Source: Lodderomyces elongisporus (taxonomy: Eukaryota; Ascomycota; Pichiomycetes; Serinales; Debaryomycetaceae). From it: a stretch of 64,000 bases of DNA. Both the position numbers and the translations under genes were made by a program. The notes beneath the pieces are model-generated. The model was not told the origin of the DNA. It made no database searches and saw only the letters and a list, made by a program, of their open reading frames with translations. Of the stretch, positions 1-10,057 are shown piece after piece. The DNA lies in the NCBI RefSeq assembly GCF_030384665.1, contig NC_083680.1, positions 901,001-965,000 on the forward strand. Reading direction: 5' to 3'. Each line of letters starts with the position of its first letter. Position 1 is the first letter of the stretch.

Positions 1-176
1 AGAACTGATATAGGATCCAACGTAGGGTTCAACCTGGAACCCGGCCTATATGATGTAAATGTATGGGGCGGGGAGAAGGGGAGGGAGTAGCTGAGCCCAC
101 AGTTTTCCTCAAACTTCAGTAGAAAAATGTTTCCCTGTAAATTCGCACCAGACTTGCTGGAATAATCAACACGCAA

Positions 177-228
177 AAACAATTCTCGACTCATTGCCGT
201 CAAACTTGCAATGAGTCGAGAATTGTTT
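177..228. repeat. Perfect hairpin, 21-bp arms and 10-nt loop (unit 1)
   Basis: Left arm 177-197 and right arm 208-228 are exact reverse complements around the loop cgtcaaactt. The arm core reads ttctcgactcattgc. It lies about 330 bp upstream of the TATA-like box. It could extrude as a cruciform or fold in RNA. No tract of T follows, so it is not a simple terminator, and its role is unknown. Confidence 0.95.
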
Positions 229-387
229 GTGGAGATAGAATGCATTGCAGGATGTATAAGGTTGTAGATTGTGTTAAGCCAACATGCATCCAAACATACA
301 ATTTATCCACTCTGGTCGTCCGCTATCTGATACAGCCACACACTATTGGCAGCACCCATTTGGTTTTTTTGATATGACGCGTTTGGT

Positions 388-668
388 AGCGCATACAATT
401 GCACACGCACTGCTGAGCTACCAGAAGGGACTTCCTCGCCCTTCTGTTCCCCTCACTTCCTCGCGGGTTTTGCAACCAAAATGTATATGGCATAACACAA
501 GTTACTTGTTAATCCCCAACCACAAGGCGTGACTGGAGGGCTACCTGGTGAAGTATAAATATCCACAAACAAAACCCTTGTGACCTCAAACCTTCTTTTA
601 CCCTTTTCTTCTTCTTCTTTTCCTTCTTCTTTTCCTTCTTCTTTTCTTTCTTCTTTTCCTTCTTTTAC
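388..668 (+). promoter_or_regulatory. Main-ORF promoter and leader (unit 1; same layout in all units)
   Basis: The block at 388-424 matches the inverted relic at 34861-34897 at 33 of 37 positions. Further matches follow around 470-500 (atgtatatggcat) and at the TATA-like box 554-560 (tataaat). A pyrimidine tract of cttcttttc-type repeats runs from about 591 to 668 and varies in copy number among units (short in units 5 and 6, longest in 3 and 7). The ATG lies about 90 bp further on. Conservation between the array and a long-diverged copy supports a promoter role. No transcript data are available. Confidence 0.55.
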
Positions 669-759
669 CAGAATTAAACATACAACCAAGCCTTACTCGA
701 TAACCTTAACCAGATTTTATCATCAATAATCGAGGAAGACTACAATTTAAAAATTAACA

Positions 760-2371
760 ATGCCCTTTTTTAATAAATGTTTTCAAAATGTCTTTGCAAA
801 GGATTCCGAACCCGCCAAACCCAAGGTTCGGTTTTTACTTCCAGGGGAGTCATCAGGCTCACCAATCTTAGAACCCAGCTCAGTCTATAGGGACTTCAGG
901 TATCTAAGAAAAGCTGGAACTGAAACTTATGGCGAGATTTTTCAGAATAAGCTGGATTACACAGAGCCATCAACCGGAATACCATTAATTAGAAGGCGCG
1001 CTTTAGAAGCTGAGAATGCAAAGCAACCACCAAAGAACAGCCCTCCGCATTTCTCTCCACCAAAGTCGATCTTTGTACGCATTGCGGAGGATCCACGTGT
1101 TTTTCCCGATGATTTTATGGATATGCTGGATGGCACAGAAGTATCAGTTGCGTCAGAATCAGTTGTTTTGCAAAATGCAGAGTCAAGTTTGATCTATAAT
1201 AAACTTAGAGGTCCAGTAAATTTTGGAATTGATTTTTCCTCCGAGAGTCGCCAGACAAGGAGGGAGGATATAATTACGGAATCTGACACAGTAACAATCC
1301 TGAGGAGTGCTTCCCAAGTAGAGGAGGCATCCAATAACAGCTTCACCTCGCCCTATGACAGTCCAAGCCAACTTCAATTTCATGTTGCTAATGAAACCAC
1401 AGATGGAAACGCGGATGTACCATGTACATCTGCCTTATCAGAATTTGAGTCTAGCTCGGTGTATGATGATGAAATCATTCCGAGAGAGGCTCCATATCAT
1501 ATTGCTATTAAAACCACAGATGGAAACGCGGATGTACCATGTACATCTGCCTTATCAGAATTTGAGTCTAGCTCGGTGTATGATGATGAAATCATTCCGA
1601 GAGAGGCTCCATATCATGTTGCTATTAAAACCACAGATGGAAACGCGGATGTACCATGTACATCTGCCTTATCAGAATTTGAGTCTAGCTCGGTGTATGA
1701 TGATGAAATCATTCCGAGAGAGGCTCCATATCATGTTGCTATTGAAACCACAGATGGAAACGCGGATGTACCATGTACATCTGCCTTATCAGAATTTGAG
1801 TCTAGCTCGGTGTATGATGATGAAATCATTCCGAGAGAGGCTCCATATCATGTTGCTATTGAAACCACAGATGGAAACACGGATGTACCGTATACATCTT
1901 TTATACCAGAATTAGAGTCTAGCTCGCCCTATGACTTTCCAAGCGCATTTCCATTTCATGTTGCTATTGAAACCATAGATGGAAACGCGGATATACCGTA
2001 TACATCTGTCTTACTGGTATCAGCCCCCTTGTCAGATGCTGTGAGCTCAGTTGAAAGAACCAATTGGAATGACCAAAACTCAGAGGACTGCGATTTTGTT
2101 TCTGTGGATATTAGGATTCCAGAGGAAAACGATTCCTGTATGAATCAATTAAAGGAGCCTAAAAAGAGTAGGATACCACTGTTCAAATTGTTTGCACGGC
2201 TCAAGAAGAGCAGAAAGACTCTGTTTAAACCGTTTTCATGGTTCAAGAAGAGCAAAACGACTCTGTTCAAACCGTTTGCATGGCTAAAGAAACGGGCAGA
2301 AAAGAAGGAGTTAATAGAAAAAGTTGTTTTGGCTGAAAGTGATGATCAACAACAACAACTGCTGCTAAAAG

Positions 2372-2403
<32 letters not shown>

Positions 2404-2416
2404 CTGCTGCTAAAAG

Positions 2417-2484
<68 letters not shown>

Positions 2485-2877
2485 CTGCTGCTAAAAGAAC
2501 TACAACAACAACAACAACAACAACAGCTACAACAACTACTACAACAACAACAACTACAACAACAACAACAACTATTACAACAACAACAACTATTACAACA
2601 ACAACAACAACAACAACTATTACAACAACAACTACTATTACAACAACAACAACTATTACAACAACAACAACTATTACAACAACAACAACTATTACAACAA
2701 CAACAACTATTACAACAACAACTACAACAACAACAACAACAACTACTATTACAACAACAACAACTACAACAACTACAACAACAACTACAACAACAACAAC
2801 AACAACTACAACAACAACAACAACAACTACAACAACAACAACAACCGTCGCTACCTCAACCATTTGAACTAGTGTGA
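760..2877 (+). CDS. Array ORF unit 1: repeat-rich, probably disordered protein of unknown function (705 aa)
   Basis: I do not recognise this protein. Seen: a unique N-terminal part (1-207); four nearly perfect 39-residue repeats (208-363) rich in Asp, Glu and Ser; two degenerate repeats (to about 426); a basic region with three 14-residue repeats of the type KKS-x-x-x-LFKPF-x-W-x from residue 468; and a 166-residue Gln/Leu tract (530-695) coded almost only by CAA, CTA and TTA. A ten-residue tail ends in PFELV. No signal peptide or membrane segment is visible. The ATG at 760 is the first of the frame and follows a TATA-like box by about 200 bp. All seven copies stay open, and the repeat-number changes keep the frame, which argues for a coding role. 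CTG codons (for example residue 123 and the LLLKE motifs) would be Ser in a CUG-Ser yeast. The acid, base and Gln blocks suggest an assembly or prion-like protein, but this is inference. Confidence 0.72.
1381..1848 (+). repeat. 117-bp in-frame repeat, 4 copies (unit 1)
   Basis: Each copy encodes 39 residues that start with His and run through TTDGNADVPC, a Ser/Glu-rich stretch and YDDEIIPREAPY. Copies differ mainly at the linker codons (AAT GAA, AAA or GAA before ACC ACA) and in GTT/ATT. Two degenerate copies follow to about 2030. Motifs of this size inside yeast ORFs fit what is called a megasatellite, known for example from Candida glabrata genes. Confidence 0.97.
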
Positions 2878-2957
2878 TATCGATATCACAAAAGAAACAC
2901 AAAACACGAAAAACACAACACAAACTAAAAATAAAAACAATATTAACCAGAAAAACA

Positions 2958-3758
2958 TCAATTTCTTCCACTTTGACAAGTTTAAGACTCCCGTCGATTC
3001 ATACTGCGGTGAATTGTGCCAATAGATCTGAGCTGCAGTTAACTTTGCAGACATCCATTACATGAATAGCACTAAACTGGGAACTAAGAGCCATTCTGAG
3101 GGCGACTTCATTACACTTTATAAGAGGGTCCCCATACTGCAGGTCACAGAAGAAGCCTTCAATAAGGTGATCTCGTCCCGCCCAGAGTTGCTTGATATGG
3201 TCCTTAGAAATTCCCTTCTCTGTCTAAAGCTACCACCGATACTGTCACTGATGCTATTTCTGATGTTACCTCTGTTGCTGCTTCACGGATGACTATATCA
3301 CAAACCCAACCATGATCCCAAAGCAGGGGAGCCCACTGACCTCTGCTACCGTTTCCCATAGCCTACCACAACATTGCACTAGTGTAGCTGCTGACTCACA
3401 CATTTATTCTGAACTTGGCAGATCCTGCGACAAAATGGCGCCTTTGTCGTATGATCTTGTACGGGGGACGAAAAATGTCGAGGACGCATATGCACTAGGG
3501 GTATCAACAAGGCACAGCGGGATCATATAATCACAGGTTGAGTTGTATAAGTCACCGTGCAAGTTGTTTCAGATGGTGCAGAAGAAAAGCTTGTGGAATC
3601 TGCTTCCGGGGTCTGTTAATGTTGCATCAAAATCATTGTTTGCTCGTGTTGGAATAGCACCACTAATATTTATCATATTTATCATATTTATTATATCCAA
3701 CATATTTATTATAGTGTGTGCTATCCGACGTCGACCAAACTCAAACTATGCCATTTAA
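2958..3758 (+). pseudogene. Frameshifted coding fossil with C-terminal membrane segment (unit 1)
   Basis: Protein-like stretches occur one after another in changing frames: INFFHFDKFKTPVDSYCGEL, then two stops (3023, 3029), then the frame through 3208 with EEAFNKVISSRPELLDMVLR. Next come SKATTDTVTDAISDV (to 3311), SHIYSELGRSCDKMAPLSYD (to 3530) and a short VVSDGAEEKLVESASGV. The last is GIAPLIFIIFIIFIISNIF followed by IIVCAIRRR and a stop at 3758. The final part looks like one membrane helix with a basic cytosolic end. This could be the lost C-terminal part of the upstream ORF or a separate dead gene. All seven units carry the same breaks, so decay came before amplification. Confidence 0.4.
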
Positions 3759-3787
3759 ACTTGTCAAAAATGTTTCTGGTGTTATTC

Positions 3788-4180
3788 CTGGTTGTGTCAC
3801 TGGTTGTGTCACTGGTTGTGTTACTGGTTGAGTCACTGGTTGAGTTACTGGTTGTGTCACTGGTTGTGTCACTGGTTGAGTTACTAGTTGAGTTACTAGT
3901 TGAGTTACTAGTTGTGTCACTGGTTGTGTCACTGGTTGTGTCACTGGTTGTGTCACTGGTTGAGTTACTGGTTGTGTCACTGGTTGAGTTACTAGTTGAG
4001 TTACTGGTTGTGTCACTGGTTGAGTTACTGGTTGAGTTACTGGTTGAGTCACTGGTTGTGTCACTGGTTGAGTTACTGGTTGAGTCACTGGTTGTGTTGC
4101 TGGTTGTGTTGCTGATGGTGTTGCTGATGGTGTTGCTGATGGTGTTGCTGATGGTGTTGCTGATGGTGTTGCTGTTCCTG
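3788..4180. repeat. 12-bp minisatellite, about 31 copies; antisense frame reads Thr-Gln-Pro-Val (unit 1)
   Basis: Plus-strand variants are gtcactggttgt, gttactggttga, gttactagttga and relatives, followed by gctgatggtgtt copies. On the minus strand one frame is open from 4238 to 3741 and reads five TPSA, one TQPA and then TQPV/TQLV repeats. Two of the three common variable positions are third codon positions in this frame (GTG/GTA and ACA/ACT); the third gives Pro or Leu. The frame has no ATG: it opens at a GTG at 4238. The nearest ATG (4261, minus strand) is in another frame and would join it only with one extra base in an A9 run. It may be a decayed Thr/Pro-rich gene or a non-coding minisatellite. 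Confidence 0.9.
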
Positions 4181-4411
4181 CTATTAATCTTTGCACTTTT
4201 TTTTTAATATTAACACACCTTTCTGTTTTTGTATGCACTCTGCTATTTGTAATTGAACCATTTTTCTATTTCGCACTCAGCCTACAAATTATTTCTCAAA
4301 TTGAACGTTCTGTATATTTCGCGCAATCGCTGTCATTGTAAACTGTAGTATCTCGGGTTGGAGTATGTGTATGTGTGCGCGCACGTGAGCTGCTGTGAAC
4401 GAGTCAACCTT

Positions 4412-4532
4412 AGATACACGTAGGATACACGTAGGATACACGTAAGAAACACGTAGGACACAGGTAGGATACACGTAAGACACATGTAGGAGACAGGTAG
4501 GATACAGGTAAGGTACAGGTTAGATACACATA
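4412..4532. repeat. 11-bp tandem repeat, 11 copies, consensus ggatacacgta (unit 1)
   Basis: Eleven consecutive 11-mers with one to three differences each. A gcgcgcacgtg stretch precedes and three copies of an aaaactttaca-type repeat follow (about 4556-4595). The period is not a multiple of three, so it is unlikely to be coding. It is longer than a dinucleotide satellite and unlike the yeast telomere repeats I know. Confidence 0.9.
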
Positions 4533-4819
4533 AGATGGACGCGCGGGTGCGTGTATACTTTACAAAAAACTTTACATAAAACTTTACAAAAACCACTACA
4601 GTGGGCAGCAGCATTGATAGGAGCACGATTCCCCCTATGTTCTAGAACTGATATAGGATCCAACGTAGGGTTCAACCTGGAACCCGGCCTATATGATGTA
4701 AATGTATGGGGCGGGGAGAAGGGGAGGGAGTAGCTGAGCCCACAGTTTTCCTCAAACTTCAGTAGAAAAATGTTTCCCTGTAAATTCGCACCAGACTTGC
4801 TGGAATAATCAACACGCAA

Positions 4820-4871
4820 AAACAATTCTCGACTCATTGCCGTCAAACTTGCAATGAGTCGAGAATTGTTT
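4820..4871. repeat. Perfect hairpin (unit 2)
   Basis: Identical in arms and loop to the unit 1 hairpin. Confidence 0.95.
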
Positions 4872-5402
4872 GTGGAGATAGAATGCATTGCAGGATGTAT
4901 AAGGTTGTAGATTGTGTTAAGCCAACATGCATCCAAACATACAATTTATCCACTCTGGTCGTCCGCTATCTGATACAGCCACACACTATTGGCAGCACCC
5001 ATTTGGTTTTTTTGATATGACGCGTTTGGTAGCGCATACAATTGCACACGCACTGCTGAGCTACCAGAAGGGACTTCCTCGCCCTTCTGTTCCCCTCACT
5101 TCCTCGCGGGTTTTGCAACCAAAATGTATATGGCATAACACAAGTTACTTGTTAATCCCCAACCACAAGGCGTGACTGGAGGGCTACCTGGTGAAGTATA
5201 AATATCCACAAACAAAACCCTTGTGACCTCAAACCTTCTTTTACCCTTTTCTTCTTCTTCTTTTCCTTCTTCTTTTCCTTCTTCTTTTCTTTCTTCTTTT
5301 CCTTCTTTTACCAGAATTAAACATACAACCAAGCCTTACTCGATAACCTTAACCAGATTTTATCATCAATAATCGAGGAAGACTACAATTTAAAAATTAA
5401 CA

Positions 5403-7014
5403 ATGCCCTTTTTTAATAAATGTTTTCAAAATGTCTTTGCAAAGGATTCCGAACCCGCCAAACCCAAGGTTCGGTTTTTACTTCCAGGGGAGTCATCAGG
5501 CTCACCAATCTTAGAACCCAGCTCAGTCTATAGGGACTTCAGGTATCTAAGAAAAGCTGGAACTGAAACTTATGGCGAGATTTTTCAGAATAAGCTGGAT
5601 TACACAGAGCCATCAACCGGAATACCATTAATTAGAAGGCGCGCTTTAGAAGCTGAGAATGCAAAGCAACCACCAAAGAACAGCCCTCCGCATTTCTCTC
5701 CACCAAAGTCGATCTTTGTACGCATTGCGGAGGATCCACGTGTTTTTCCCGATGATTTTATGGATATGCTGGATGGCACAGAAGTATCAGTTGCGTCAGA
5801 ATCAGTTGTTTTGCAAAATGCAGAGTCAAGTTTGATCTATAATAAACTTAGAGGTCCAGTAAATTTTGGAATTGATTTTTCCTCCGAGAGTCGCCAGACA
5901 AGGAGGGAGGATATAATTACGGAATCTGACACAGTAACAATCCTGAGGAGTGCTTCCCAAGTAGAGGAGGCATCCAATAACAGCTTCACCTCGCCCTATG
6001 ACAGTCCAAGCCAACTTCAATTTCATGTTGCTAATGAAACCACAGATGGAAACGCGGATGTACCATGTACATCTGCCTTATCAGAATTTGAGTCTAGCTC
6101 GGTGTATGATGATGAAATCATTCCGAGAGAGGCTCCATATCATGTTGCTATTGAAACCACAGATGGAAACGCGGATGTACCATGTACATCTGCCTTATCA
6201 GAATTTGAGTCTAGCTCGGTGTATGATGATGAAATCATTCCGAGAGAGGCTCCATATCATGTTGCTATTAAAACCACAGATGGAAACGCGGATGTACCAT
6301 GTACATCTGCCTTATCAGAATTTGAGTCTAGCTCGGTGTATGATGATGAAATCATTCCGAGAGAGGCTCCATATCATGTTGCTATTGAAACCACAGATGG
6401 AAACGCGGATGTACCATGTACATCTGCCTTATCAGAATTTGAGTCTAGCTCGGTGTATGATGATGAAATCATTCCGAGAGAGGCTCCATATCATGTTGCT
6501 ATTGAAACCACAGATGGAAACACGGATGTACCGTATACATCTTTTATACCAGAATTAGAGTCTAGCTCGCCCTATGACTTTCCAAGCGCATTTCCATTTC
6601 ATGTTGCTATTGAAACCATAGATGGAAACGCGGATATACCGTATACATCTGTCTTACTGGTATCAGCCCCCTTGTCAGATGCTGTGAGCTCAGTTGAAAG
6701 AACCAATTGGAATGACCAAAACTCAGAGGACTGCGATTTTGTTTCTGTGGATATTAGGATTCCAGAGGAAAACGATTCCTGTATGAATCAATTAAAGGAG
6801 CCTAAAAAGAGTAGGATACCACTGTTCAAATTGTTTGCACGGCTCAAGAAGAGCAGAAAGACTCTGTTTAAACCGTTTTCATGGTTCAAGAAGAGCAAAA
6901 CGACTCTGTTCAAACCGTTTGCATGGCTAAAGAAACGGGCAGAAAAGAAGGAGTTAATAGAAAAAGTTGTTTTGGCTGAAAGTGATGATCAACAACAACA
7001 ACTGCTGCTAAAAG

Positions 7015-7046
<32 letters not shown>

Positions 7047-7059
7047 CTGCTGCTAAAAG

Positions 7060-7127
<68 letters not shown>

Positions 7128-7520
7128 CTGCTGCTAAAAGAACTACAACAACAACAACAACAACAACAGCTACAACAACTACTACAACAACAACAACTAC
7201 AACAACAACAACAACTATTACAACAACAACAACTATTACAACAACAACAACAACAACAACTATTACAACAACAACTACTATTACAACAACAACAACTATT
7301 ACAACAACAACAACTATTACAACAACAACAACTATTACAACAACAACAACTATTACAACAACAACTACAACAACAACAACAACAACTACTATTACAACAA
7401 CAACAACTACAACAACAACAACAACAACTACAACAACAACAACAACAACTACAACAACAACAACAACAACTACAACAACAACAACAACCGTCGCTACCTC
7501 AACCATTTGAACTAGTGTGA
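5403..7520 (+). CDS. Array ORF unit 2 (705 aa)
   Basis: Paralogue of the unit 1 ORF with the same length, four 39-residue repeats (6024-6491) and a 166-residue Gln/Leu tract. It carries Phe46, Asn147 and Phe155 as in unit 1. The second repeat begins with a Glu-type linker (AIETT) where unit 1 has Lys, and one Leu in the last part of the Gln tract is replaced by Gln. These look like shuffling of repeat variants and not point mutation of the whole gene. Confidence 0.72.
6024..6491 (+). repeat. 117-bp in-frame repeat, 4 copies (unit 2)
   Basis: Linker order Asn-Glu, Ile-Glu, Ile-Lys, Ile-Glu, which differs from unit 1 at the second copy. Confidence 0.97.
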
Positions 7521-7600
7521 TATCGATATCACAAAAGAAACACAAAACACGAAAAACACAACACAAACTAAAAATAAAAACAATATTAACCAGAAAAACA

Positions 7601-8401
7601 TCAATTTCTTCCACTTTGACAAGTTTAAGACTCCCGTCGATTCATACTGCGGTGAATTGTGCCAATAGATCTGAGCTGCAGTTAACTTTGCAGACATCCA
7701 TTACATGAATAGCACTAAACTGGGAACTAAGAGCCATTCTGAGGGCGACTTCATTACACTTTATAAGAGGGTCCCCATACTGCAGGTCACAGAAGAAGCC
7801 TTCAATAAGGTGATCTCGTCCCGCCCAGAGTTGCTTGATATGGTCCTTAGAAATTCCCTTCTCTGTCTAAAGCTACCACCGATACTGTCACTGATGCTAT
7901 TTCTGATGTTACCTCTGTTGCTGCTTCACGGATGACTATATCACAAACCCAACCATGATCCCAAAGCAGGGGAGCCCACTGACCTCTGCTACCGTTTCCC
8001 ATAGCCTACCACAACATTGCACTAGTGTAGCTGCTGACTCACACATTTATTCTGAACTTGGCAGATCCTGCGACAAAATGGCGCCTTTGTCGTATGATCT
8101 TGTACGGGGGACGAAAAATGTCGAGGACGCATATGCACTAGGGGTATCAACAAGGCACAGCGGGATCATATAATCACAGGTTGAGTTGTATAAGTCACCG
8201 TGCAAGTTGTTTCAGATGGTGCAGAAGAAAAGCTTGTGGAATCTGCTTCCGGGGTCTGTTAATGTTGCATCAAAATCATTGTTTGCTCGTGTTGGAATAG
8301 CACCACTAATATTTATCATATTTATCATATTTATTATATCCAACATATTTATTATAGTGTGTGCTATCCGACGTCGACCAAACTCAAACTATGCCATTTA
8401 A
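7601..8401 (+). pseudogene. Frameshifted coding fossil (unit 2)
   Basis: Same stops, frame changes and terminal hydrophobic segment as unit 1, with no length change over the 881 bp after the main stop. Confidence 0.4.
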
Positions 8402-8430
8402 ACTTGTCAAAAATGTTTCTGGTGTTATTC

Positions 8431-8823
8431 CTGGTTGTGTCACTGGTTGTGTCACTGGTTGTGTTACTGGTTGAGTTACTAGTTGTGTCACTGGTTGTGT
8501 CACTGGTTGTGTTACTGGTTGAGTTACTAGTTGAGTTACTGGTTGTGTCACTGGTTGAGTTACTGGTTGTGTCACTGGTTGTGTCACTGGTTGTGTCACT
8601 GGTTGAGTTACTGGTTGTGTCACTGGTTGAGTTACTAGTTGAGTTACTGGTTGTGTCACTGGTTGAGTTACTGGTTGAGTTACTGGTTGAGTCACTGGTT
8701 GTGTCACTGGTTGAGTTACTGGTTGAGTCACTGGTTGTGTTGCTGGTTGTGTTGCTGATGGTGTTGCTGATGGTGTTGCTGATGGTGTTGCTGATGGTGT
8801 TGCTGATGGTGTTGCTGTTCCTG
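8431..8823. repeat. 12-bp minisatellite, about 31 copies (unit 2)
   Basis: Same length as unit 1 but with a different order of the agtt (Leu) and ggtt (Pro) variants in the first half. Antisense open frame 8881-8384. Confidence 0.9.
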
Positions 8824-9054
8824 CTATTAATCTTTGCACTTTTTTTTTAATATTAACACACCTTTCTGTTTTTGTATGCACTCTGCTATTTGTAATTGAA
8901 CCATTTTTCTATTTCGCACTCAGCCTACAAATTATTTCTCAAATTGAACGTTCTGTATATTTCGCGCAATCGCTGTCATTGTAAACTGTAGTATCTCGGG
9001 TTGGAGTATGTGTATGTGTGCGCGCACGTGAGCTGCTGTGAACGAGTCAACCTT

Positions 9055-9175
9055 AGATACACGTAGGATACACGTAGGATACACGTAAGAAACACGTAGG
9101 ACACAGGTAGGATACACGTAAGACACATGTAGGAGACAGGTAGGATACAGGTAAGGTACAGGTTAGATACACATA
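9055..9175. repeat. 11-bp tandem repeat (unit 2)
   Basis: Same order of variants as unit 1. Confidence 0.9.
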
Positions 9176-9462
9176 AGATGGACGCGCGGGTGCGTGTATA
9201 CTTTACAAAAAACTTTACATAAAACTTTACAAAAACCACTACAGTGGGCAGCAGCATTGATAGGAGCACGATTCCCCCTATGTTCTAGAACTGATATAGG
9301 ATCCAACGTAGGGTTCAACCTGGAACCCGGCCTATATGATGTAAATGTATGGGGCGGGGAGAAGGGGAGGGAGTAGCTGAGCCCACAGTTTTCCTCAAAC
9401 TTCAGTAGAAAAATGTTTCCCTGTAAATTCGCACCAGACTTGCTGGAATAATCAACACGCAA

Positions 9463-9514
9463 AAACAATTCTCGACTCATTGCCGTCAAACTTGCAATGA
9501 GTCGAGAATTGTTT
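9463..9514. repeat. Perfect hairpin (unit 3)
   Basis: Identical in arms and loop to the unit 1 hairpin. Confidence 0.95.
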
Positions 9515-10057
9515 GTGGAGATAGAATGCATTGCAGGATGTATAAGGTTGTAGATTGTGTTAAGCCAACATGCATCCAAACATACAATTTATCCACTCTG
9601 GTCGTCCGCTATCTGATACAGCCACACACTATTGGCAGCACCCATTTGGTTTTTTTGATATGACGCGTTTGGTAGCGCATACAATTGCACACGCACTGCT
9701 GAGCTACCAGAAGGGACTTCCTCGCCCTTCTGTTCCCCTCACTTCCTCGCGGGTTTTGCAACCAAAATGTATATGGCATAACACAAGTTACTTGTTAATC
9801 CCCAACCACAAGGCGTGACTGGAGGGCTACCTGGTGAAGTATAAATATCCACAAACAAAACCCTTGTGACCTCAAACCTTCTTTTACCCTTTTCTTCTTC
9901 TTCTTTTCCTTCTTCTTTTCCTTCTTCTTTTCCTTCTTCTTTTCCTTCTTCTTTTCCTTCTTTTACCAGAATTAAACATACAACCAAGCCTTACTCGATA
10001 ACCTTAACCAGATTTTATCATCAATAATCGAGGAAGACTACAATTTAAAAATTAACA

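Larger units (their letters stand above)
1..4643 (+). repeat. Array unit 1
   Basis: Layout: hairpin 177-228, conserved promoter block 388-424, TATA-like box 554-560, CTT-rich leader about 591-668, main ORF 760-2877, decayed coding segment about 2958-3758, 12-bp minisatellite about 3788-4180, 11-bp tandem repeat 4412-4532. The unit shares Phe46 of the main ORF only with unit 2. Its left boundary is the window edge, so it may be preceded by further units. Confidence 0.95.
4644..9286 (+). repeat. Array unit 2
   Basis: Same length as unit 1 (4643 bp) and its closest relative. Differences lie mainly in Lys/Glu variants of the 39-residue repeats, in the order of variants in the 12-bp minisatellite and near the end of the Gln tract. 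TATA-like box at 5197-5203, conserved promoter block at 5031-5067. Confidence 0.95.

Noticed and set aside
284..532. 82-codon plus-strand frame starting MHPNIQ, in every unit
   Set aside because: It overlaps the conserved promoter block and ends just before the TATA-like box. The relic matches it at DNA blocks only, so it is more likely promoter than gene.
1355..1915. 186- to 537-codon open frames over the 117-bp repeats in a second plus frame (all units)
   Set aside because: 117 is a multiple of three, so any frame without a stop in one repeat stays open over all. The main frame extends far beyond the repeats, and this one does not.
2267..2971. Minus-strand Val-rich open frame across the CAA tract (all units)
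   Set aside because: It is the reverse reading of CAA repeats, with no protein-like part of its own.
3716..4207. Plus-strand Leu/Val-rich open frame across the 12-bp minisatellite
   Set aside because: Repeat artefact. Variable positions change residues in this frame, unlike in the antisense frame.
4412..4532. Telomere-type repeat
   Set aside because: The 11-mers are degenerate, internal to each unit and unlike the long telomere repeats known from Candida.
4520..4936. 138-codon minus-strand frame spanning the unit boundary and hairpin
   Set aside because: Covers the hairpin and repeat sequence; no domain or composition supports it.
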